This document shows, in pieces, positions 1-6,023 of a stretch of 13,906 nt of DNA. Made by a program: the position numbers and the translations under genes. Numbering within the stretch: the first letter of the stretch is position 1; every line of letters begins with the position of its first letter. The DNA lies in the NCBI GenBank assembly GCA_047619685.1, contig JBLHLC010000068.1, forward strand, positions 1 to 13,906. The letters are read 5' to 3'. The notes beneath the pieces are model-generated. The model made no database searches. It saw only the letters and a list, made by a program, of their open reading frames with translations, and was not told the origin of the DNA. Origin of the DNA: JABDJZ01 sp047619685. GTDB taxonomy: Bacteria > Bacteroidota > Rhodothermia > Rhodothermales > UBA10348.

Positions 1-4
1 GCAG

Positions 5-541
5 CTATTGGATCCGGACTGGAAAGACGAGGTCGATATCGGTCTCGGAGCTCCGGTCCACGCCGTTCTTGGGCTCCTCATCAAAGTGGCTGAGTACGAT
101 TCGGAGCGTTCCGCTTGTGGTCGTACCGGGCGTGACCTGAAGGTCAAACTCCACTCCGACAGGGAGTCCGTTGGAGTCCTGATCGGTGACGGTGACCTGC
201 AGCCGCTGCGCCATATCCCCTTCCGGAATGAAGAAGAACTGGTGCTCGTCCGCCTCCTCCTCGATTTCCTCGGTGATGGACTCGTCATTCACATCATCCC
301 TGACATCAATGCCACCGGAGTAGAGGACCCCAGCTGTCAGCACCAGTTCGTCGATTTCGAAATTGCTCCCGTCGCCGTCTTCGTCGCGGGCACTTGCGGT
401 TACGGTTGCATCATTACTCGTAAGTGTGAGGGTAACGCTGGTGATGAGTTCCTGCTCACCTGCTCCTTCCATATCTGGCTCTACGGAATCACAGGCCGCC
501 AATAGCAGAACAATCGCAGCGGTTGAGATTAGTCTTCTCAT
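5..541 (-). CDS. Acidic lipoprotein of a TonB receptor operon
   Basis: This 178-residue protein has a lipoprotein signal peptide: a basic start (MRR), a hydrophobic stretch at residues 8-16 and a lipobox ending LLAAC, so Cys17 should be lipidated. The mature part is acidic and beta-rich, with ELITSVTLTL near residue 31, an Asp-rich DEDGDG segment at 53-58, and an acidic stretch ending in EHQFFF at 89-104. I recognise this pattern from flavobacterial lipoproteins encoded directly downstream of a TonB-dependent receptor, often labelled 'type 1 periplasmic binding fold' proteins. I could not run a search to confirm it. Its ATG overlaps the receptor stop codon (ATGA), so the two are translationally coupled. 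It is probably a surface or periplasmic partner of the receptor, possibly binding its substrate. The reading frame closes with TAG at 5-7, so the gene is complete. Confidence 0.85.
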   Translation of the reverse strand: MRRLISTAAIVLLLAACDSVEPDMEGAGEQELITSVTLTLTSNDATVTASARDEDGDGSNFEIDELVLTAGVLYSGGIDVRDDVNDESITEEIEEEADEHQFFFIPEGDMAQRLQVTVTDQDSNGLPVGVEFDLQVTPGTTTSGTLRIVLSHFDEEPKNGVDRSSETDIDLVFPVRIQ

Positions 542-2850
542 GATCGGGGTCCAATCGGAATGTGAGCCCGGAGGGTTATGGTTCTTCCGGGGTCGTCGAT
601 GAAATAGCGAAAGCGACTGAGGTAGTCGCGATATGCGTTGTTGAACAGATTGTCGATGGTCAGCCCCACTTCGACCCCCTCGCTCCCGACGGGAATCACG
701 GCATCGCCTTCCAAGCCGAAGAGCGTATATCCGGATGGCGGTTCGGCGAAATCGGTGCCGGGGGTCACGTGTCGCTGACGGGCCACCATGGTCATATTCA
801 TGCCAATGTGGGTCGAGCCAATGGTCTTGTGAGCCAGGAGCCGAACACGGTCCGCGGGCATATTCGGGATTGGCTCATCGGTATTGAGATCCCAGGCACG
901 CACGACCGACAGGGTACCGGTCAGTTCCAGCCCGGACCCTGCCCGAGCGAGAATCGAACCGTCAATTCCAGCCAACCGGGCATCGGTCTGGCTGTAGTCG
1001 AACGCGGGGAATGACCCGCGAATGGTGACTCTCGGCTGCGCCGCGGGCGCCAGATAAATGAAGTTCGAGAGTCGGTTCACATAGGAGCTGAATTCGACGG
1101 TAAAGGTCTCAGACACGTGCCGGAGGGTGGCATCGACGCCGACGCTCTGCTCGGCTTCCAGGTTGGCATTTCCGGCCTCGAATCGAGCCGTCCCATGGTG
1201 CACGCCGAAGTTGTAGAGTTCGTTGACACCGGGGGGCCTCCATGCCGTACCCAGACTCGCGCCAAGAGACCAATGCTCTGCCCACCGCCAAATCATCCCG
1301 AGTACCGCTGAGGGAGACGTCCAGGCGTGAGTCCTTCGCACGAATGGACCAGTGTTCCCATTTTCAAGCGGGTAGGCCCGAAGCCAGCGGTGATCCAGCC
1401 TCAGGCCAGCCTCCAGCGTGAGCGGACCAGAGACGCGGCTCCCGTGCGCGAACACGCCTCCCGTCCGGGACCGAAAGTTGGGTATCAGCAGCCCTGTCTG
1501 GCGATTCCGGTTGGACTGTTCCATCACGCTGATGCCTGCCACTCCGAGCCAGGAGCCGCGAGGCTTTGCACGCAGTTTGAGGTCCAGGCTATGCGTATTC
1601 AGGCGAAGCGAGAACGCCGGAGCGCTGTCCAGATCGTTCCCTCGGGCGTGGGCGTCAAACTCGGCCCGCCGATTGGCCTGGTAGCCATATTGGGCTTCCA
1701 GCCAGTCTCCGGACGACAACTGAATATGGCCTTTGGCCGAAATGAGATCATGATCGATCCGCTGCTTGGGCGCGTCGATGTCGAACGAGAAGTCGTGATC
1801 CACTGCCGGCTCCCCCCGCTCAATGGCCCTCAACAGGTCATCCACGTTGCCAATGTGTGCTCCTGTGTACAAGCCCAGGGTCGTGCCGAAATGACTCGCC
1901 ATGACCTTCCAGCCAACTCGGCGACCCTCGTAGCCCACCCCGATGCTTCCGTCCAACTCCCGGAAACCGGAATTGCGAATGATGTGCTCGGGCGTACGGG
2001 AGTCCCCGGCCCGGCGGGCCGACGACTGAATGCGCCACCCTACACCACGGTAGCCCCCCTGCACAGTGCCCGATCCAGCCACCTGGCGGTTGTTACTGTA
2101 CCCATTGAGGTGGATGGTACCCGAAATGGATTCACGATAGGGGAGCTCCTCGGGCTCAACACGGATGACGCCTCCTATGGCCCCGATGCCATACTCGACG
2201 CTGGCAGCGCCCTTGATCACCTCAATACGACCTGGCGAGAACGGGTCGATCTCAGGACCGTGTTCACCTCCCCACTGCTGCCCTTCCTGCACCACGCCGT
2301 TGTTCAGCACGACCACTCGCTGGGAATGAAGCCCTCTGATCACCGGCTTGGAAATGGAGGGACCGGTCGTAAGGGACGTGACTCCTGGGAGGGTCTCAAG
2401 CATCTGCCCCAGGGTCTGCCCCTGCAGGTCCCCCAGCGCCTTCGCATCAAGAACCACGACGGAGCGAGTCGAGCGTTTCAGCAACGCTGCTTCCTGACTC
2501 TCCGCCGTAATGATGAGTTCACCAAACTCGAGGGTCTCCTCCCGCATGGTTACGTCCAGAAGAACGTCCTCGTCCCGCATTAGCAGTACGTCCCGCACCT
2601 GCGTCCGAAAGCCCACAAAACGATACTCCAGAGTGAGTGCGGCCGCGCCGACATGGTCAAGGAGATAGTGGCCGTTGACGTCCGTGACTACGCCGGTCGT
2701 TGTGTCGCGGACCGAGATCTGGACGCCGGCAAGCGGAGCCCCGTCTTCCGCCCGCACGGTCCCTTGGACAGACTGAGCCTGAACAGGTAGGCCAATAAGG
2801 ACGCTGAAGATCGCCCCCAATAGAATGGGGACTCCTGGACGGATTGACAT
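538..2850 (-). CDS. TonB-dependent outer-membrane receptor, probable metal/metallophore uptake
   Basis: This is a 770-residue outer-membrane active transporter. A signal peptide at residues 1-26 ends in VQAQ. A carboxypeptidase-regulatory-like beta-sandwich (about 27-103) follows, then a plug domain (about 125-235) with a conserved-looking IRGLHSQRVVVLNNG segment and a GAIGGVIRVE end. The rest is a beta-barrel ending near RTITLRAHIPI. The plug has a GEHGPEID segment, and residues 351-369 carry several His and Asp, reminiscent of ZnuD-like zinc receptors. The substrate is inferred, not shown. I chose the ATG at 2850 because it gives a clean signal peptide; an in-frame start at 2898 would add a basic leader lying within a strong hairpin. 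The gene is second in a three-gene operon and overlaps the lipoprotein by four bases. The length is normal for the family and I see no frameshift. Confidence 0.93.
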   Translation of the reverse strand: MSIRPGVPILLGAIFSVLIGLPVQAQSVQGTVRAEDGAPLAGVQISVRDTTTGVVTDVNGHYLLDHVGAAALTLEYRFVGFRTQVRDVLLMRDEDVLLDVTMREETLEFGELIITAESQEAALLKRSTRSVVVLDAKALGDLQGQTLGQMLETLPGVTSLTTGPSISKPVIRGLHSQRVVVLNNGVVQEGQQWGGEHGPEIDPFSPGRIEVIKGAASVEYGIGAIGGVIRVEPEELPYRESISGTIHLNGYSNNRQVAGSGTVQGGYRGVGWRIQSSARRAGDSRTPEHIIRNSGFRELDGSIGVGYEGRRVGWKVMASHFGTTLGLYTGAHIGNVDDLLRAIERGEPAVDHDFSFDIDAPKQRIDHDLISAKGHIQLSSGDWLEAQYGYQANRRAEFDAHARGNDLDSAPAFSLRLNTHSLDLKLRAKPRGSWLGVAGISVMEQSNRNRQTGLLIPNFRSRTGGVFAHGSRVSGPLTLEAGLRLDHRWLRAYPLENGNTGPFVRRTHAWTSPSAVLGMIWRWAEHWSLGASLGTAWRPPGVNELYNFGVHHGTARFEAGNANLEAEQSVGVDATLRHVSETFTVEFSSYVNRLSNFIYLAPAAQPRVTIRGSFPAFDYSQTDARLAGIDGSILARAGSGLELTGTLSVVRAWDLNTDEPIPNMPADRVRLLAHKTIGSTHIGMNMTMVARQRHVTPGTDFAEPPSGYTLFGLEGDAVIPVGSEGVEVGLTIDNLFNNAYRDYLSRFRYFIDDPGRTITLRAHIPIGPRS

Positions 2851-2941
2851 GAAGGTCTCTTGGCCGAGGCGAACAACTCTGCGAGACGGCCCTCGCAAGG
2901 GCCGCTGGCCGGAGTTATCCGGCCGGAATCAGACCTTCATG
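2848..2941 (-). promoter_or_regulatory. Intercistronic RNA structure masking the receptor start codon
   Basis: A perfect 11-bp inverted repeat (2848-2858 with 2931-2941) encloses two perfect hairpins. One is at 2907-2924 (7-bp stem, 4-nt loop) and the other at 2888-2903 (6-bp stem, 4-nt loop). In the minus-strand mRNA, the 5' arm holds the last codons and stop of the small upstream gene. The 3' arm contains the ATG of the receptor at 2850. The receptor start would therefore be paired unless ribosomes finishing the upstream gene open the stem. The base pairing is seen directly; the coupling role is inference. Confidence 0.6.
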
Positions 2942-3297
2942 GGCGGGCTCCGTCCGCGTACGTCTCCATCACTTCCTCCCAAACCATCAGCGCGGTGGGG
3001 CCGGAACCGCGTCCGAACATCCTCCTGATCTGGCCCGCTTACGTCGGCATCGTAAATGCTGACCTGAACCCGCTCGCAGAGCGTGCAGTCGCCATGACTG
3101 GCCTGCACCCAATCCTCTTCAAAATGCGCCCCCTGACCGTCAAATTCACACGTCTCGGCAGAGGAAGACTGGTGCTCTTGGTGGTGAACCAGACGATGCA
3201 GGTCTGGTCCCAGCAGTCCACCCACAATCAGCAAGGCGGCCGCAATTCCTGCGGCAGCGTCGACTATTCGGCTCGATGATCGGAGAAGAGACACCAT
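2929..3297 (-). CDS. Small His/Cys-rich membrane-anchored protein, probable metal binding
   Basis: This 122-residue protein has one hydrophobic segment (about 11-29) followed by a short exported domain rich in possible metal ligands: His34, His38, His39, His42, Cys50, His58, His68 and a C-T-L-C pair at 71-74. The tail is low in complexity and ends RGRSPPMKV. Small proteins with an N-terminal hydrophobic segment, spaced histidines, a CxxC and a proline-containing end are found just upstream of TonB receptors in Bacteroidota, so I call it a member of that type from memory. It starts the operon, 78 nt upstream of the receptor ATG. The start is the ATG at 3297; the open frame runs back to 3642, but that part reads like random GC-rich sequence. 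A role as a metal-sensing or metal-delivery partner is inference. Confidence 0.7.
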   Translation of the reverse strand: MVSLLRSSSRIVDAAAGIAAALLIVGGLLGPDLHRLVHHQEHQSSSAETCEFDGQGAHFEEDWVQASHGDCTLCERVQVSIYDADVSGPDQEDVRTRFRPHRADGLGGSDGDVRGRSPPMKV

Positions 3298-3618
3298 GCG
3301 CTCGGTAACGCGGTCTTCAAGCTTCAGGTTCTCTCGCTCCCGCCTGAATCGAAGTTGTACGCCAGTCACCGCTGCTGCCCGGAAACCCTCAACCCTACCG
3401 ATTCTGGACCGCCGGGTGTCAGTCACGTACCTAGTGGGGCGTAGGGGTCGGAGTAAGGTGACAATTGCCGAGCCGGCTGTCATTGTTTCGGGAATGTCCG
3501 TCTGAGGTACCAATAGGGTAAGGAACCAGTTACTGACCCTCCGAGCCGCCAGAAAGGGACTGGCATCCCCCAGCGGGCGAGGAAAACGAGCAACTTGTTG
3601 CACCCATGTTGTACCCAT
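3298..3618. other. Intergenic region upstream of the uptake operon
   Basis: No convincing gene lies in these roughly 320 bases. The minus frame stays open but its product is unstructured. I see no convincing TTTG/TAnnTTTG promoter and no Fur-like palindrome, although the operon promoter must lie here. The only repeat is an imperfect tandem pair of 11-mers at 3597-3618, differing at one base, next to the tRNA terminator. Confidence 0.5.
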
Positions 3619-3658
3619 AAAACAAAACCCCATGCAGTCCAAAGACTTACACGGGGTT
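3619..3658 (-). terminator. Rho-independent terminator of tRNA-Val
   Basis: On the minus strand, an AACCCC arm and an AGTC inner arm pair with GACT and GGGGTT around a TTTG loop. A T-rich run (TTTTGTTTT) follows. It lies directly 3' of the tRNA gene and separates it from the uptake operon. Confidence 0.8.
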
Positions 3659-3662
3659 GTAG

Positions 3663-3736
3663 TGGGCCCTACGGGATTCGAACCTGTGACCTCTCGCGTG
3701 TGAGGCGAGCGCTCTAAACCGCTGAGCTAAGGGCCC
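3663..3736 (-). tRNA. tRNA-Val (anticodon CAC)
   Basis: The minus strand folds into a full cloverleaf. The acceptor arm is GGGCCCT/AGGGCCC and the D stem GCTC/GAGC. The anticodon stem CTCGC/GCGAG encloses the loop CTCACAC, which gives anticodon CAC. A TTCGAAT T-loop sits on an ACAGG/CCTGT stem. It reads GUG valine codons. The discriminator base is A, and the next bases are CT rather than CC, so the CCA end is not encoded and must be added after transcription. Confidence 0.96.
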
Positions 3737-3745
3737 TGAATGGGC

Positions 3746-3777
3746 CAAATACTACTACGCTCCCCCAAGTTCAGCAA
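3746..3777 (-). promoter_or_regulatory. Probable promoter of tRNA-Val
   Basis: The minus strand carries TAGTATTTG (3754-3746), close to the Bacteroidota -7 element TAnnTTTG but with one extra base. A TTG lies 20 nt upstream (3777-3775). It ends nine bases before the tRNA. The left end of the IS element lies just beyond it, so the tRNA appears to keep its promoter. Confidence 0.4.
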
Positions 3778-3833
3778 GCGAAACTTCTGTGTGGCGCCTT
3801 CTTACCGTTAGAGGAGAGCGCGAGAGGACTTGT

Positions 3834-3857
3834 AAAGCCCCGGACTTGAGTCCAGGG
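3834..3857 (+). repeat. Left-end subterminal hairpin with AAAG guide
   Basis: AAAG at 3834-3837 directly precedes a hairpin (3838-3857) with GGACT/AGTCC and flanking CCC/GGG pairs. A wider 8-bp inverted repeat (3821-3828 with 3867-3874) encloses it. A further TTCCCG/CGGGAA hairpin lies at 3876-3894, before the gene. This matches the guide-plus-hairpin order that TnpA recognises at an IS608-type left end. Confidence 0.6.
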
Positions 3858-3938
3858 ATACACGGATCCTCTCGTTTCCCGTCAAAGGCGGGAAGGGTAT
3901 GACACGAAGCTGACACCAACGCCACATATATTAGACAT

Positions 3939-5054
3939 GTGAGGCGTACCCTCAAATATCGTCTGTATACGTCCAAGCGCGACAAACATCTTGTGCGGCA
4001 GATCCATGCGGCTTCGTCCATCTGGAATCACAACCTTGCCCTCCAGAAGCGGTACTACAGCCTGTTCGGCAAAAGCCTGAACGCCAACAGATTGATGAAG
4101 CACATCGCCAAACTCCGTAACCGTAGCGAATACTGGTCGCTTCTCGGTAGCCAAGCCACACAGGATGTGGTGCAGAGGCTCGACGCGGCTTGGCAGAAGT
4201 TCTTCGCTAAGCAGGGACAGCGTCCCAAGTTCAGGTCGTACCGCTTCTACACCTCGTTCACGCTCAAGCAAGCGGGGTGGAAGTTGCTCAGCGGCAACCG
4301 CGTTCGCATCGGCAAGCACAACTACAAATTCGCTATGTCCCGCGAGGTCACCGGGACCATCAAGACAGTGACCATCAAGCGAGATCGCCGCGGCGATCTC
4401 TGGATCTGCTTCTCCGTCATTGAGGAGGGCGAGTTCCCTGAAGCCAACGAGGACGCTGTAACCGCGCCCGTGGGCATCGACATGGGACTCAAGACCTTTG
4501 CCACCCTCTCTGGCGGCGAGGAGATCACGTCTCCGCAGTACCTCAAAGAGAGCCTGTCCGAACTCCGCACCGGGTCGAAGCGGTTGTCCCGAAAGCAGCG
4601 TGGATCCGGTAACCGGCAGGACGCTCGCCGGAAGGTCGCCAAACTGCACCGCAGGATAACCGACCAACGCCGGGACTGGATATTCAAGACAGCTCACGCG
4701 CTCTGCGACCAGTACGACGGCATCGCCATCGAGGACCTACGACTTGAAGGCATGAAGGGTCTTTGGGGCAGGAAAGTCAGCGACATCGCGTGGGGCGAGT
4801 TCGTCCGCACTCTGGAGTACGTCTGCGCCAAGCGCGGCGTGGTCCTGAAGAAGGTCGATCCTGCCTATACGTCGAAGACCTGCCACGACTGCGGGGAGAT
4901 CGTCAAACTCGAACTGAGCGACCGGAGTTGGGTCTGCCCCGGATGCGGGGTCACACACGACCGCGACATCAATGCCGCTCGCAACATTCTGGGGAGGGCA
5001 TTCCCCAGTTCCGTAGGCGATGTAAGTCGTGCTTGTCACGCTGTCGCCGCTTGA
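3939..5054 (+). CDS. tnpB: TnpB, RNA-guided RuvC-like nuclease of an IS200/IS605-family element
   Basis: This is a 371-residue TnpB, a normal length for the family. The N-terminus (LKYRLYTSKRD) and a basic helical region precede a RuvC-like nuclease core. The three catalytic acids appear intact: D181 in GIDMG, E265 in IAIEDL and D343 in the HDRDINAARNI motif. The zinc ribbon is complete, with C315/C318 and C333/C336. TnpB proteins use an RNA made from the right end of their element to cut DNA next to the target motif, which helps keep the element at its site. The start is GTG at 3939; no better in-frame ATG lies between the left end and this point. No tnpA is present on either strand, so mobility would need a TnpA from elsewhere. 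Apart from the missing partner the gene looks functional. Confidence 0.95.
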   Translation: MRRTLKYRLYTSKRDKHLVRQIHAASSIWNHNLALQKRYYSLFGKSLNANRLMKHIAKLRNRSEYWSLLGSQATQDVVQRLDAAWQKFFAKQGQRPKFRSYRFYTSFTLKQAGWKLLSGNRVRIGKHNYKFAMSREVTGTIKTVTIKRDRRGDLWICFSVIEEGEFPEANEDAVTAPVGIDMGLKTFATLSGGEEITSPQYLKESLSELRTGSKRLSRKQRGSGNRQDARRKVAKLHRRITDQRRDWIFKTAHALCDQYDGIAIEDLRLEGMKGLWGRKVSDIAWGEFVRTLEYVCAKRGVVLKKVDPAYTSKTCHDCGEIVKLELSDRSWVCPGCGVTHDRDINAARNILGRAFPSSVGDVSRACHAVAA

Positions 5055-5093
5055 TGGAAGAATCCTCGTGGCCCAGCGCGGGGAGTATGTCAA
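4950..5093 (+). ncRNA. Predicted omega RNA scaffold (right end of the IS)
   Basis: In this family the guide RNA scaffold spans the 3' end of tnpB and the right end of the element, with the guide taken from the flanking DNA. The 3' boundary at 5093 is set by the right-end hairpin plus TCAA. The guide would begin at 5094 (GGATTAGCGACAACG...). The 5' limit given here is approximate. This follows from known TnpB systems and is not proven by the sequence alone. Confidence 0.5.
5060..5093 (+). repeat. Right-end hairpin and TCAA cleavage site
   Basis: GAAT (5060-5063) leads into an 8-bp stem, TCCTCGTG (5063-5070) pairing with CGCGGGGA (5077-5084) around a 6-nt loop, with two G-T wobbles. Nine bases later the element ends in TCAA. 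GAAT/TCAA is the right guide and cleavage-site pair described for IS608. Confidence 0.75.
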
Positions 5094-5677
5094 GGATTAG
5101 CGACAACGTAGCTGAGCGAATCCGCCCACGTCACCAGCGTCATTTGAGACGAAGAACTCAGGGTTGGAAGCGCCATTACTGGCCCTGCAACGCCAAATGT
5201 CGCCCTGGAGCCCAGAGGTAGTCTGGCGGTCCGCATTGGATGCGCATCGCTTGGCGCAGACTCTCGTTCCATGTAGGCCTGGCCGGCCGATCCGCCGGAC
5301 TGGTAGGTGGTAACCGCGGTCCCAAACACCATTCCGAGGATGAGCATCAGACCCGCTGCCGAAGTTACCCAGGCAAACGATCCCAGCCCGGACGCCATTG
5401 AGCCTGCGGAATTCCCCAGTTGCTCTCGGGCTATGGCAATGCGGAGATTCTGCTGAAGTGCGTTTGTCCCGTGGTGGCACGCACACTGTTGAGAAAGCAG
5501 CCGCTTGGCCTGGCAAAGACACTGAGCGTGCGCTGCCATCTCAGGATTGGCGCGGAGGTATTCCTCAAACGCCCGTAGCACGACCGGGTCCATCACCCCG
5601 TCTACATACTCGCAAAGGAACTCGTCCATTCCCTCGTCGAGAGGTGCCGCCTGTTCACCGTCGTAGCCTTCGGCCAT
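5090..5677 (-). CDS. Anti-sigma-factor-like single-pass membrane protein
   Basis: This 195-residue protein starts at the ATG at 5677; the frame stays open to 5824 but the added part is not protein-like. The N-terminal 60 residues (MDEFLCEYVDG, then LRAFEEYLRANPEMAAH) resemble the small helical domain of anti-sigma factors. The canonical zinc motif HxxxCxxC is replaced by an HAQCLC arrangement at 50-55, with further Cys at 65 and 67. One transmembrane segment lies at about 101-123, with a Ser/Ala-rich, probably periplasmic tail after it. No sigma factor gene is adjacent; the ECF sigma at 11743 is 6 kb away. The last two stop-codon bases and the third base of the last sense codon come from the inserted IS, yet the protein end is unchanged relative to the reconstructed empty site. 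Function by domain resemblance only. Confidence 0.65.
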   Translation of the reverse strand: MAEGYDGEQAAPLDEGMDEFLCEYVDGVMDPVVLRAFEEYLRANPEMAAHAQCLCQAKRLLSQQCACHHGTNALQQNLRIAIAREQLGNSAGSMASGLGSFAWVTSAAGLMLILGMVFGTAVTTYQSGGSAGQAYMERESAPSDAHPMRTARLPLGSRATFGVAGPVMALPTLSSSSQMTLVTWADSLSYVVANP

Positions 5678-5945
5678 ACGTATTTGTTTTTGGGGTATCG
5701 CGGCATACACCCCTTCAAATCGCGGGATCCGCAGATTGGCAAAAAATCTTTGAATGGCCCTCTGGAGATCAAAAAACACTACCGCCACCCAGCGGTCGCC
5801 GTTGAATTGCCGACGCTTCGCCACAGATCTGTGACAACCATTCCTGGCGCCCCCACGTCTTAGGTGGTGTGATCGACACGGTGAAATGTGACGATGATGA
5901 GTGGTTAATCCAATTCGGGTGGCCTGGGGAGACCGTCCGAGAGGT
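5678..5945. other. Intergenic stretch before the hairpin terminator
   Basis: About 270 bases without a supported gene. The minus frame upstream of 5677 is open to 5824 but not convincing. A plus frame from 5869 runs straight through the terminator hairpin at 5946, so I do not call it. The plus strand from about 5860 to the hairpin could be a small untranslated RNA. Confidence 0.4.
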
Positions 5946-5985
5946 AAGGGCCGGTGAGGATTTCTATCCTCCCGGCCCTTTTTTT
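5946..5985 (+). terminator. Strong intrinsic terminator, plus-strand polarity
   Basis: A 15-bp stem (AAGGGCCGG, then GAGGAT, pairing with ATCCTC and CCGGCCCTT) with one bulged T and a TTCT loop. On the plus strand it runs into seven T residues. On the minus strand only two T follow, but its position 40 nt after the L,D-transpeptidase operon means it may also end that transcript. Confidence 0.8.
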
Positions 5986-6023
5986 GTCCAAAGGACTGCG
6001 CCGGGGCCGGGTTGTTTAGCCCG

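Larger units (their letters stand above)
3806..5093 (+). mobile_element. tnpB-only IS200/IS605-family element (IS608-like ends)
   Basis: This 1288-bp element carries tnpB and no tnpA, as in IS1341-type elements that depend on a TnpA supplied in trans. Its ends fit the IS608 plan as known from the literature. The left flank is TTAC (3802-3805). A left guide-like AAAG (3834-3837) precedes a hairpin. A right guide-like GAAT (5060-5063) precedes a right hairpin (5063-5084). The element ends in TCAA (5090-5093). As expected for this family there are no terminal inverted repeats or target duplication. Removing 3806-5093 joins TTAC to GGATTAG and restores a normal CCG-TAA end to the adjacent minus gene, which supports the boundaries. 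The distance from the left end to its hairpin (about 30 nt) is longer than I recall for IS608, so the left boundary is less certain than the right. Confidence 0.8.

Noticed and set aside
8..505. 165-codon plus-strand frame at the left edge
   Set aside because: It is antisense to the lipoprotein gene, which has a lipobox and coupled start.
1327..2583. 418-codon open frame on the plus strand
   Set aside because: It lies wholly antisense to the TonB receptor, whose domains are clear. The product is Pro/Arg/His-rich with no domain and is a by-product of high GC.
3298..3642. N-terminal extension of the small His/Cys-rich gene
   Set aside because: The frame is open up to 3642 but reaches into the tRNA terminator and encodes a low-complexity Arg/Pro-rich stretch before the hydrophobic anchor.
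3663..3805. tRNA-Val as an attachment site of an integrative element
   Set aside because: There is no integrase gene and no second copy of the tRNA 3' end in the window. The neighbouring mobile element uses a TTAC/TCAA mechanism rather than tRNA integration.
3882..4697. 271-codon minus-strand frame across tnpB
   Set aside because: It is the mirror frame of tnpB, which has all catalytic and zinc residues. No start signal or domain supports it.
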